In this document: positions 21,002 through 33,411 of the stretch, piece after piece | How positions within the stretch are numbered: position 1 is the first letter of the stretch | Layout of the letters: each line of letters begins with the position of its first letter | Assembly: GCA_023375675.1 (NCBI GenBank) | Contig: JALQBC010000015.1 | Location: 62,001 to 126,000, forward strand | Length of the DNA stretch: 64,000 bases | From: Cytospora piceicola | Taxonomy: Eukaryota; Ascomycota; Sordariomycetes; Diaporthales; Cytosporaceae | Direction of reading: 5' to 3' | Program-made: the position numbers and the translations under genes | Notes under the pieces: generated by a model | Database searches by the model: none | Seen by the model: the letters and a program-made list of their open reading frames with translations, nothing else | What the model was told of the DNA's origin: nothing

Positions 21002-24000
21002 GACGGAGACTGCATATTTGGCAACACGGGGTTAAAGTCCGCCAATTGTGGTAGGGAGGGCGTTGTCTTTGACTTCGAGAAGTCAAGGTTGTGACAAATG
21101 TTGAAGGATTCCAGGGCTTGAGGAGGACGGGTGGAGCATACCAGTGGCCAAAATGGACTTATCAAAAGGACCGCTGACAAAACCATAATCTTGAGAAAGG
21201 CAGTTTACGGGATGCATAGTCTTTCAGGTAACAAGTTGAGGAAGTCTAGTCCGTCATATGTGCAAAGAACGGTTTGCCAACTGAAGTGAGCTAATCGCTC
21301 GTAAGTGAGACAAGAGAAACCCTCTCTTATGTAAAACCTGCAAATTACATTGATCAGGAAATCTTTTCGTACTTGTGTGGGTTCTTGTGAACGCATGGGT
21401 GAACCTCAGGTCTCACTGCTACGGACACTGGAGCAAGGTTGAACTAACTACAACGTTGTCCACGTGCTACCAATACGTTTTACAATAATTTCCAAGCAGA
21501 TAACTCCATTCGTCGTACATTCTATATTTATTTACACCATCTATCGAAGGAATAACTACAGATACACATCTTTCGAGACGTGGACGCGTTCCCCATGTAT
21601 CACGCCCCTGCAGTCCCGGTGAGCAACATTGACCGTTTTCGTGTCCTAGAGTATTCAGGGAAACATTCATATTTAGCTTGATAATCTGCACACATTATTT
21701 ATTAAAAGTTATTGTCGGTTTTGCTGATGTGATCTTCGAAATAAGTGTTCTGCTTCTTCCTTCCTCTACTGCAATATCCGTGATGCGTACGCGAATCCTG
21801 GAGGCCCCGGGCTGTAACGTATAACGATTTTCGTTTCCTGTAATTGCCTCGCGCACCGGCCGTCATCACCCCCAACCCCTGTGTTAGTTCTATCCATTCA
21901 GTTCTCCCTACATGGCTTTCGAGTGCATGCCTTTTTCTTTTTTTTTTGCCTTCATGCATGAGCATGATATGAAGCCCTTCGGGACCTGGGGGGTACACTA
22001 TCCGCTGTTGCATTGATTGAATATATTGCAGCATCCACCGCAGGCACAGCGAAGCGCCTTCACGTGAACTATCTGAGTGTGACACTAATGCAACATATGG
22101 TATGATTTCCACGCCACCAGCTTCACCATCTTGCAATTCTCGTCGATGATCGTCATACGGGTACATCTGCCTGTCCTCTCAAGGGTCTCGTTTCGTCGCT
22201 TCGTCATCACCGGTCAACCGGATACTAGGATCTTGTCGTTCCGGGTGTCTGGAAAGCGTGGGGGCTGTCAGTGCGTAAACCGTGACAGTCCACGACGAGA
22301 TTACAGCCCGGGCATGCATGACCCGGCGCCATTCGGGCCAATGTGCCGGTCCCTATGCAAGCCACGATGAGCGGGTACATGCTATTGCCTAGTGTATGGT
22401 GGAAAGACTCGATTCCTTGCGTACAGCAGTTCGTACTTAATATCTGTAGAAGGAACAGAAAGACCCCCTGGAAAGACCAGTATCGGTGCATGGGGAAGAC
22501 GCATAGCCGTATCGAACCTCCCAGAGAGTATGTAAGAAACAAGAGGGTAGCAGTAGTATACGAGTGCTTATTATGCTTATCGCGATTCGGGACTCAGTTC
22601 CGGATCGACGAGTAGTATATCTCGCATTGTGTGTACCTGATAATGACACAGCTGGCAAATACAAAGAGTGCAGAGATGCAAGATCCTGTAGGTATCTCAA
22701 CACGTGTGATGTGACGATGCTGGTGGCACCGCTTCGATTACTGATCCACTGCCAACTGGTGGCATCCTCCAGTGACACAGATGTACAGTCAGTCGAACAC
22801 TTCTCTTGCCCTCTGAAACGAAAGGCTTCAAAGCTGGTAGCTGTTCAACACCTCTATGGACCAAGCCTAGCATCTAAAATTGGTAGCTATATGCCCCTAG
22901 ACATGAAGAATGTGACATCTTAGTTTCTATAACCAAGTATCCACACAAATTGTACATCAGGGGTCCATGATACATCGGAATGAGATGTTTGTTTCGGCTT
23001 CTACAAGACGATCTGACTGTCTCGCTTCGATCCCCGGAAAACACATGCAGCTTGATGATCGCAAACCGATCGACGAATGTGTCACACGACATATGGATTT
23101 TGAAGACCCAGCAATACGGCACGGTCGTGTTTCTCTTCTTTTTTCCGGTCCTCGCTGAAGTATTGACTTTGACCGCTCGAGAACAATCAAGTGGATGGTC
23201 GACGCTCGCTGAAATGCCTGAAGATGGAAAGCGTACTGTTATTTCGGTAGATGGGACTGGAACTAAGCCTACTTCAGCAGAAGCATCTTTCTCCGTCACT
23301 ACCTCCATTACAGCCAAAAGCAAATAATGGACGAAGGAACGCCTGTGTTACGACGAACTTACCTCGGCGCCATGTTCGGCGATCCGGATGTTCTGCCAAG
23401 TAAGCCTTCTCAAGCCACAAAAGCTTCCTTCAACATCCAACCCGATTTCGCACAATGCAATGGCGGCGATAGCCTGTCCTCACGATGGTTGACTGACCAT
23501 ATACATGTTATATTCGATTCTCCAAGGATCGTGGGACGAGGAGTGCATGGTAGCTTCCCGAATTTGGGCCAACTTTATTTCACCTGCGATAGTATGCCTG
23601 CAACCACGATCTTGTCTGCGGCATGCATGGGACAGGTCAAAAGCCGTAGTTGGAGCCGCCACCAGGGCCTCTGGTAGTCTTTTGTGGCGGTGTGTGAGAG
23701 CCTATACGCCCTGACAGCCTCCTTTTTCTTCACGGCTGCCCTCGTTCCGTTTGCCAGTGTTTCTTGGCGTTGATCATCCCACACCTGGGCAACAGCTTCA
23801 TGCCTGATCTCGGATCTCAGAGGATGTGGCCTAAAAGGCCGTCGACGAAGGGATGAGGACGATCGTGTGCAGCGCATGGCTTACGTCTTGGGAAGGAGAT
23901 CCATTGAGCCACCTTGATATGGACTGTATAGCTTTGAGGCAGTAATATGTACCTCTGTCACTCTTCATGCCTCCTTCTTGTATGTCAACCAGAGAGGTAT

Positions 24001-24607
24001 GCAAGTTCGCCAAATTTGCCGCCCATCCCGAAGAGTTTCGGGCACGCTCAGTCTACAGCTTCCATACACCAGTTCGTTTACCGCAATATGCCACGACAGA
24101 GCCGCAACACGGTCATACGGGACATCCACCCCCGGAGATATCTATAAATGGCCTTGAATCCTTTTTCCGGGTATACTCCCGACGTCTGTGCAGAGAACGC
24201 CCACAAAACACTGCTCCAGGTTGATCAAGATGACAATTTTGCAACAACTTGTAGATACCCATCCTTTGTATCATGCGCCACTTGAATTATCAGGGCCACG
24301 TCAGATGTGAGCGATTTCGTCGTCGTCGTTGTTTCTGTCACCTTGTACCTTGTCCTCGAAATACAAGCGGCGTGATGTTCCTCAGGGATTTATCGCTTCC
24401 CCCCCCCCTGGGAGCCACCAGCCTACGTGACTTTGTCTGCTTGATACTTCACCACTAGCACGTACATAAAAGGCTCAACTAGCTACATAAGACCATAATG
24501 CCGGACTCCTTTGAAGACAATATCAGCAAGGCCATAGAGCAGACACTAGTTTCAAAGATATCTCAGACAGCACAACGGTTTCAAGTCAACAGAAGCAAAA
24601 GCAAAAG
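21002..24607. other. Gene desert between the small membrane protein and the velvet gene
   Basis: 3.6 kb with only short frames on both strands, none recognisable. A 115-codon plus frame (22980-23327) with a hydrophobic central segment is opposed by a 149-codon minus frame (22874-23323), and neither has coding features I can support. There is a run of 10 C at 24399-24408. Confidence 0.5.
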
Positions 24608-25197
24608 ATGTCAAGTTCCACCCAGAGAGGCAGCGAGGTCGCCGTCGAGATCGTCGTCCAGCCCCCGAGCATCGTCGGAGTCAACAGGCGGCTTCGCCCA
24701 CCGGTCGTGGCGCGGACGAGCGACCCCCAGCTGATATCGGAGGTCATGAACAACGACAAGCACGTCTACGCGACGTCGATGCTCACAAGCTCCACCGGCC
24801 AGGACGCCTCCTCCGCCCTGAACGGCAGCTGGAACGTTGCCGCGCAGCTGGTGACCAGCTCGGGCGGCGGCGGAGGGAGCAGTAGCCGCCATTCTAGGAG
24901 TCGGTGGCTCTACTTCGTCTTCGACCCCGTACAGATCAGGACGCAGGGGATTTACACATTTTCCGTCGTTGTAACCGCCTTAAATATCACCGAAGGTAGC
25001 GCCGTGGTTGTCGGCGGCAGAACAACGAGGCAGGTTACCGTTGTCAACCAGGCTACTCGTCCCGAGAGACCTAGTAAGATTTGACGACCCTGTTCGGTCG
25101 ATACGCATATTGGAACGGTTTGCTAATATGGTATCTAGGCTCTTCTGAGAGACAGGTCCTGCGCCAGTTAGAGGCAGCTGGGTTTTACCAACCCTAA
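24608..25197 (+). CDS. Small velvet-domain protein
   Basis: 174 residues from exon 1 24608-25073 and exon 2 25139-25197, joined across a 65-bp intron (GTAAGA donor, TCTAG acceptor) that restores ERPSSSERQVLRQLEAAGF. The protein is essentially one velvet-type domain: a strand VEIVVQPP, then NRRLRPPVV in place of the usual RRP-IDPPPIV block, a Gly/Ser-rich linker at 83-97, and FVFDPVQIRTQGIYTFSVVV matching the F-pDLSVR-eG-Y-L-F core strands of VeA, VelB and VosA. Velvet proteins are fungal DNA-binding regulators of development and secondary metabolism. This one is shorter than the four classical members and lacks their N- and C-terminal extensions. An overlapping upstream frame (24498-24734) begins before its start codon. 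It may be a divergent regulator or dimer partner; target and function are unknown. Confidence 0.8.
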
Positions 25198-26353
25198 TCG
25201 TCGATGTTGGGCAACAGTGCCATATAGAATTGGAGAAGGCGTGGGGTTCGTCAAAAGCCTGGCTGCTGGGATACAAGTTCAGGCTGACTTGATATTTGAT
25301 GCCATCAGGGTTACAGCTAGAATGTTAATTCATCCCCTTTTAATACCAATACCGATGACTTGGCTCGAATGTCTCTATTTCCTGAATTTACATGCTGACT
25401 TTGAAGTAACAACAATATTCGACAATCTTCCCTCGAAAGCCGTCAGGATGAACAAGACCGATAAGGCTGAAGTCCGTCAAGCCACCTCATTGCTACCTGC
25501 GGGAGCTAGCCAAGAACCCCGGGCGTTGTGTAACACACGGTGAGGAGAAGAAGCCAGGATCCATGATGGTTCAGACTATTGATCGACGACCCACATGCTT
25601 TGTCTGTTCCCAGTCCGCTGGCCCGGTCTCCTCCCATCTTTGCTTCCCCACACCCCATCCTCTCGGGTCACTTGGCCACTTAGACAAGGCTGTGAAATTT
25701 CAAGGATGCTCCTTGCCGGATAGCAGCCGGGCAAGCGGTGCGATACGAATCCGATCACGAACTAGACGGCAAGAGTGATACGACGCCCATGAATGAAGGG
25801 AAGAAGAAATCGTATCGTGCTTGGGGAGAAGCATCACGACATATCTCAATGGGGCTGAATGTCTCAGGGATTCCATGTTCCGCCAGCAGCCAGGGAAAGA
25901 CAGTCTTGCCCCTGTGTGCTCTCCATCATCCTTCCGAGAGCCACGGCGTATCACATGTGATCTGGTGCGAACAAATTTCCAAATGTTCTATATTCGGTTA
26001 CTTGTGATGTCACTGAAGGCGCGTCTACATTTGTGAGACAGACCGCTTCATACGTTGAAAGCCTACGCGTGCTCTCCGGACTTCATATGCACAAGTCAGC
26101 CACAATTGAGCACTATACGGTTTTTGCTAATAAACGATCATGGCATTCAAAAACGAAGGAGCTCTGCCCTGTACCGAACACCGTACCTATGGATAATGAC
26201 TCGAACTCCATCCCAGACCATATTATCTATAAAACCACCAAGCCATTGTACAACTGACCCTAACAACAGATCCATGCTCCCTGTGTGACGAAAACACCCA
26301 AACACACAGACACCAACACACCATCTATATCAATTACACTCGGTCTTTCGACC
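25198..26353. other. Intergenic between convergent genes
   Basis: Downstream flank of both the velvet gene and acetyl-CoA carboxylase. Short frames only, with nothing recognisable. Confidence 0.5.
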
Positions 26354-29300
26354 CTACGAAGACAGCTGCTTCAGCAGTGCCTCCTTCTCCTCGATAGGCA
26401 GCGTCGACAGCGCAGCCCGGACGCCCTCGAACGCGTTCTTGTCCATCAGCAGCTCCGTGATGTGCTGCCTGGCCGCCTCCGCCTTCATGGCCGCGACCTT
26501 CTCGTTCACCACCTGGCGGTTCTCCTCGTACCACACCGCGACCTCGCGGTCCTTGGTGTCAAAGCCGGGGATGTTGCTCCAGGCCTGCAGGATTGCCAGA
26601 TGGCGGTTGCGTATGACCACTGGGTCCTTGCTGGTCGACACCACCTGGCTGGTGGCAACCGCCATGCGACGCAGGATGTACTCCTCGTTGAGCCTCCTGC
26701 GCACGCGCCAGTAGAAGAACCGACGGGCCTCGCGCCACTCGAGCTGGTCGCGGATGACACCCTTGGCCTTCATACGTCCGGATCGGTCGTGCAGGTCGGC
26801 AAATTGCGCGCTGATCTGGCCGTAGATAGGCAGAAGCAGCTCCTCGCGGTCGGCGATCTTCCTGTGGATGACCTCAAGCTCCTCCTTGGGTACGTTCTTC
26901 TCCTGGGCCTCAGCGAGCTCCTTCTTGAGAGCGCCGTAGGTCGGGTCGGTGCGTGCCATGGTCGCAAGCTGCTTGTCCTTGCGGTACTTGATTCCAATGA
27001 TGGCCTCAGGGTCCAGGACACCACCGCGAGCCTCCATATCAGCATACATCTCCATGACCGCAGGGTTGATGGTTGGATCAACAACCACCCAGGAACCTCC
27101 ACGGAGCTCGCCGTACGGAGGAATGTAGACGAAGATAGGCTGCTCGTACTTGACAAGGGCGTCGACGATGAACGAACCATACTTGAGCACCTCGTTGTAC
27201 ATGTCGCGTTGACCGCCAGAGAATCCCTTCCAGTTGGCAAGAATCATCAGAGGCAGCTGCTCACCATGGTTGAAGTCATTGATGGCCTGAGCAGTCTTGA
27301 ACGCAGAGTTGGGGTACCACACACCACCAGCCTCTTGGCTAACCTGCTCGATGGAGTCAGGGTTGGCAGGGTCGGCAGGCGTGACGTTCTCGATGGGTCG
27401 AGTCTCAACAGCGATGACACCCATAGGGATACCTCCGAGGCGAGCGCGACCAACAACGACGGTACGAGCCCAGCCACCAAGCGTCTCGACGAAGGAGTCC
27501 TTATCGAACAGACCAGGCTGGAAGTCGTCGCCATCTTGTTTACCGCCAATCATCCATCGGGGATCGTAAGGCTGGCGAGGAACGGGAGTGAAGACAACAT
27601 CACGGTCCCAAGTGTCAGTAGTAGGGGCAATTGGGACGGGGTTGTTGCGCTTGTCAGGGACGAATGACATCCACTTGACGATCTTGGAGATACCAGCCAT
27701 GTCGTCCTCGGCAGTCATGTGAGACACACCGTTGCGGTACATGATCTGAGTGCCACCAAGCTGCAAGTTGGAAGTGTAGACCTCGCGACCCAGCAAGTTG
27801 TTCAGGGCCGGTGCACCCGTAAGGATGATGGGCTGACCCTCAACCTGGACAGCACGCTGACCAAGGCGGACAAGGTAAGCACCAATACCTGCAAGAGCGT
27901 TAGTAATGTTTCGTAGTTAAGGAGTAGAGCAAATGACTTACCAACAGAGCGACAAGTCACCAACGTGCAAGTAAAGATGTCATTGTAAGCACGGCAGGTC
28001 GCACCGGCAATGAGACCGGAGCCACGCAGACACTCGACACCAAGGCCATCCTCCTGACCGACGATAGTGACGATCTTGTGTCGCTTCTCACCGTCCTCAG
28101 TGATTTCTTCGGTCATAACAGACTTCTCGAAGCGCTTCTTGGCATCGTCGTCAAGGTACAGGTATTTGAAGCCGGCCTCCTGCTTGTTGGGGTCGTTGAA
28201 CGCGATCTTGTAGTGGGGCATCAGCTCGGTAGCTATTCCGAGACGAGCACCCGAGTTGGCAGACAGGTAGATGCGAGGGATGCCGAGCTTGCGAGCCAGC
28301 TCAGTGCACTTATTGAAGTAGTGATCTTCCTTGGGTCCGAATGAACCGATCTGGTACGTAATGTCGTTGGCGACAACGACGAACTTACGTCCCCGGGGAT
28401 ACTCGGGCGTGCGCGCATTGATGAGCCACCCGACCATACCGCAGGTGTTAGTACCGGGCTCCCGGGACACCTCGGTCAGCTTGTCCGTGTCGTCAAGCAC
28501 AAGTTCGCTGAAGTCTATGCAATCGCCAATTGGAGGTTGCTTCTCGGCCAAGGAAGGAGTAACCTTGACAGCTTCGATCCAGGAGTTCTGGAAGGCTTGA
28601 CGGAAGAGCTCCGGGAAGTCGTACACGTACTGTGTGCCCATAAGGTGAGCCTTGTAACGCTTGGGCTGCAAATGGTTCTTGGTCGGATAAGGTGCCGAAA
28701 CAGACAGCAGGTGCATTGCGCCAATCTTGGTAGTGCCACCAAGGGAGTGGAAGACCCATTCTCCCTTCTCGGACTTGCGCTCAGCGTAGACCTCAACTTG
28801 GACGACGAATCCAGAGGTGTTGGTAATGATGACACGCAGAGGCATAGGTGTGCCAGTGACGGGATCGGTACAGATGATACGGATCTCAACCTGGGCAACA
28901 CGGAGACGCCAGCCCCGAGGTCCAAAGCGGTCAAGGAAGCCCTGCAGGGAGTACTCGACCTCACGAGGCTGAAGCTGGAAGACAGGCGTGAAGTTGATGA
29001 AGAGGTGGTTCAAGTCGGAGTTGTTGCTGCCAATGATTTCCAGAGCGTCAAAGATGTCATTGACAACACGGTCAGCCTCAGAAATCAAGTACTCAGCCGT
29101 GGGAATCTCGTCACGAAGTCGGCCAGGTCGGATGACAGCACGAGTAAAGTAGCGTTTGTCAGCCTCGTTTTCCTTTGCAATGGCTTCGTAAACGTGAATG
29201 TTCTTGTTCTCAGTAAAGACAGGCTTGATCTTGAACTTGGAAAGCTTGTTGAGCTCCAGCTGGAAGGCAAGCGCAGGCTCGTTGTGTCGAATGCTGTCAT

Positions 29301-32300
29301 CTTCCTCGTATGAGGGACCACGGAATGTGTAGTACGCGGGGTTTGAACCATCGAGACGTCCGAAGACGAATGTAACACGACGGACACCGTGGGCATTCAG
29401 ATCACCCTTGAACTGGTCAATTATATCCTTGATACGAGCCAAGTTCTGGACATCATCGCCACTCTCAGCATCACGGATAGCGACATTGACCACATTCGCG
29501 AGCTCATCCTGGGAATCACGACGAACAGGAGGCTTCCGCTTGCCGCTGAGATCAGGGATCAAGCCACTCTTCTTGGCGTGTCGGGTGGGGAGAGATTCCA
29601 GGGCCTTGGCCAGGAGGTCCTCGACGTCCTCCAAGTACCTGCAAGGCACGATGACACCACGGCGCAGGGGATCCTCCTCCGACTTCCGAGTAAGATACGA
29701 CATGTCGCTAATAGAGTTGATGCGCGGGAAACCATACTCAGCCTTGATCGGAGTGGCAGGAGTGACCGGAGACGAAGGCGCAACAGATTCCACAGGCAGG
29801 CCAAACTCGGACTGTCCAATCTTCCTAAGCTTGAAGTCCCAAGAGACGAAAGCAGGGTTGTCGGATTCATCGGCGTGGTACTCAATGTTCTTGAGCACGT
29901 AGGCGCGGTAGGCACGTCGGACGTAGACCTCGAGGGCAGCAAGGCCAACCCATGGGTCCTCATGGGCGAAGAACTGTGACAAGACGTCGAAAACAGTGTA
30001 CTTAGAGTCAACGACTTCCTTGATCACGTCCAGGGAGGGGTTGCGGTGGTCCAGACCAGCCTCGCCATATCTGGATTCGACGACAGATGAGCGCAGGATA
30101 TGCTCCATCTGTGCCTTGCGCTCGTCGAGGGATGGGAGAGCACATTGGATAAGAATCTCTCGAGCCTTGAGAGAGACCTTGGCTGTCTGACGAGACTCGA
30201 GGTCTGCCAATGTCCTCAATACGGGCCGCAGGTACTTGGCGATGTTACCGACGCCGGGCTTGTTGGGGCGGTACTCATCGAGGATGGCAATGATGAGGTT
30301 GTTCTTGCCGCTGACACGGCTGTGGGACAAAACAGTCGTGACGACATTTGAAACGTCATCCTTGTTAGCCTCACGAAGTGCGAGGATAATTTCCTCGTCT
30401 TGCTGCTTCTTTCCAGAGAAGAGGCGCTCGACCTCGGCGTACTTCTCAATCAGGCTCGAAATAACTCTAAGCTCCCGGACCTTTTGACCCTCGACGTAGA
30501 CATCCAGGATTTCAGTCAGGGGCTCGAGAGTGGTCTTGAGCATAGCTGCTTCGTTAGGTGCGACGTTCTCATCCAGGAACTTTTGCAGGGTACGGTGCAG
30601 GGCCTTAGCGGGGAACTCGGCATTGCGTGCCTTGGTTCGGTCAACAAGTTGGCTGAACTGGGCGTCCAACTTCTGAGGCATGCGGCTGTGCAGAGCCGAG
30701 AACCGAGCGTTCCACTCGCTGTAGGGCAGCTCGGGGTTACGAAGAACCTCGACGAGGTCCTTGAGTGTCGCATTCATGACGACGGTGTTGTCGAAACCCT
30801 CGAGAATGTTGACCAGGGTGCCGTAAAGCTTGCTGAATCGCTGAGAGGGCTTGTCACCCACGACCATGGGGGGACCAAACTCAGGCAAGCGGCCAAGGAA
30901 AGGCTGAGCTTGCTTGACACGGCTAGGATCGTCGAGGACAAGTATACCCAGGATGTCTCCAGATTCCAATGTAGCGCCGGGCTGCTTGATGAGCTGAACC
31001 ACACCATCCTCCTGGGCGAGGAGGGGCATGTACATCTTCATGACCTCCACTTCAGCAAAGACTTGACCAGCCTTGACGTGCTCACCGTTCTCGACCGAGT
31101 AGGACACGAGCTTTCCGGGACTGGGCGATCGGAGCTGAGTGGGGTCGTTCTCCTGCTCGAGCAAGCAAGTCTTGCTGTCCACAGAGATACGAGTAGCGCC
31201 GACTTCTTCCTTCCAGTAGACGCTGTGGCTGCGGCCGTCTAGAAGGATGAGGAGACCGCCATCGCTGAGAGCCCGAACACCGACCGAGCACTTGGAGCCA
31301 TTGATGAAGAGGTGGTAGCTGTCCAAGCTCGACCGCGTGACGGTGAACTTGTAACGGAAGCCTTCGTAAATGAAGTCCACTGGGAAGACAGTCTTGAGGA
31401 TATCCTTGGCAGGAACTTGACCCTTGTTCAGGCCCGCCTTGTAGTCCGCAATACATTGCTCGCTAGCAAGATGCGCCTTCGTGACAGCACCGCAGACAAC
31501 AGCGAGAGTTGAGTCAGGGCGTTCGGCAGTGAGCTTGTTGGAAATGAGCTCATCCAGCCAACCGGTGGTGATGGTGTTGTCCTCGAAAGCCTCCGTCTCC
31601 AGGAGCTTGATGAGGTATTCGACAGTGGTGCGGAAGTCACCGCGAATGCTCAGCTCCTTGAGGGCGATGACCATGTGTTTTCGCGATGCCTGTCGGTTCT
31701 CACCGTAGGCAAAGATGTGACCAAACTGGGAGTCAGAGAAACTGTGAATACCAGAGCCAGTACTGACAGAGAAGTAACCCCAAACGTTGGAACTACTCCT
31801 GAAGTTCAGGTCGTGCATGACACCGTTGGAAGGCTTGAAACCCTCGCCGGGGTCCTCAGAGGTAATACGGCAAGCAGTGGTGTGGCCCTTGGCAGTCGGG
31901 CGACGCTGAGTCTTGCCGCTGGCCTCGCTCTTGAACTCGAAGTCAATGAGCGTAGATGCGCGAGGGTCAACACCGTACAACAAACGAATGTCGCGAATGC
32001 GGTGCAGGGGAAGACCCATGGCGATCTGGAGCTGGGCAGCGGGAAGATTCACACCGCTGACCATTTCGGTGGTGGGATGCTCGACCTGGAGACGAGGGTT
32101 CAACTCCAGGAAATAGAACTTGTCGTCGTGGTGCGAGTAGAGGTACTCAACGGTACCAGCGGAGACATAACCGACGAGCTTGCCCAGCCTGACTGCTGCC
32201 TCCTCCATGGCCCTGAACGTGTCGGGCTTGGCGATGGTGACAGGTGCCTCCTCAATAATCTTTTGGTGTCGTCTCTGAACGGAACAATCTCTGCCAAAGA

Positions 32301-33411
32301 GCGAAATGTTGTTGCCGTACTGATCTGCGAGGAGCTGGACCTCCAAGTGCCGCGCGCTGCTGGCAAGCTTCATGATGAAGATGGGCGAGCCGGGAATTTC
32401 ACCAGCAGCTTGCTTGTACAGCTGCTCAAAACCCTCTTCGCTCAGAGCCTTTCGGATACCCTTGCCACCACCACCTTCAGAGGCCTTGATCATGACGGGG
32501 AAGCCGATGTCCTTGGCCTTCTCCAGACCCTCTTGCCAAGACTCAACACAGCCCTTCATGTAGACATCTTCGTGCACAGTAACGATACCCTTGTCATCGA
32601 CTACACATTCGTCGACGCCTGTTCCTGACCAAGGAATACATGGCACTTTGGCGTGTTGTGCAACAATGGTGGAGGAAATCTTGTCGCCGAGGGATCGCAT
32701 AGCGGAGCCGGGAGGGCCAATAAAGACGATCTTCTTGGGGGATGCTGCCAGCGATTCTGGCAATTTTGGATTCTCCGAGGCGTGACCCCTGCCGTCCAAG
32801 TCAGCATATAGTTCTACCAGAAAGCTCATGGTCCCTTGGTGGCCAGTCTCGACTTACCATCCTGCCCAGACGGCGTGTACGTTCATCCGCTCAGCTACGT
32901 CCACGATGAGCTCCACGTTGGCGTAGTTGTGGTTATTCGTGCCACCGGGCACCTCAACGTAATGGTCTGCCATGCGGATGTAATCTGCGTTTGCCTGCAA
33001 GTCTTCGGGAGTAGCCATGACCGTGAACTGGATGGCGCGCTCGTCGCCGAAGGTCTCGTATGCCCATTTTCGCACTGATCGGATCTCTTTGACGGCAGCA
33101 ATACCGTTGTTGGCGATCAGAACCTATCGTATGTTTCCAAGTCAGCCACTTGCTCTCGAATCCTGCAGAGCCCACCTCGGTGCTTGGTTTGCAGCATTGC
33201 ACGGTGCGCTACTTACATTCGTGATGACCGTGTGTCCATCGTTTTCGGCGACAAAATCCTTGACTTTTGAGTCGGCAGCGTTCTCTAGCTTGTTGCCACC
33301 AATGAAGTGGTCTGCCACCTGGTTTAGCTCGGCGTATGAAGCCTTGCCATTAGACTGGGGGACAACGACGCCATTTCGGCCGCTGTCAGGTCCGTCGGTT
33401 ATTTCGGTCAT
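26354..33411 (-). CDS. acc1: Acetyl-CoA carboxylase
   Basis: Cytosolic biotin-dependent enzyme making malonyl-CoA for fatty-acid and polyketide synthesis. It has 2280 residues, the normal fungal length, from exons 33217-33411, 32858-33123, 27942-32788 and 26354-27888. Introns are 93, 69 and 53 bp, all with GTAAGT donors, and each junction restores conserved sequence (VITN to [20 protein letters not shown] to [20 protein letters not shown] to [10 protein letters not shown]). The order is biotin carboxylase with the ATP loop [11 protein letters not shown], then the biotin carrier motif EVMKM with the biotinyl Lys738 (codon 31036-31038). A central linker domain follows, then the carboxyltransferase (SANSGARLG, then the WSFVPD-type end of exon 4). 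The start at 33411 matches orthologues; an ATG three codons earlier is also in frame. It is essential in fungi and a clear core gene. Confidence 0.98.

Noticed and set aside
22874..23327. Overlapping opposing frames of 149 and 115 codons
   Set aside because: Neither has coding-like composition or a known motif, and they cannot both be real.
26285..27667. 460-codon plus-strand frame
   Set aside because: It is exactly antisense to the conserved acetyl-CoA carboxylase exon 4 and is a codon-bias shadow.
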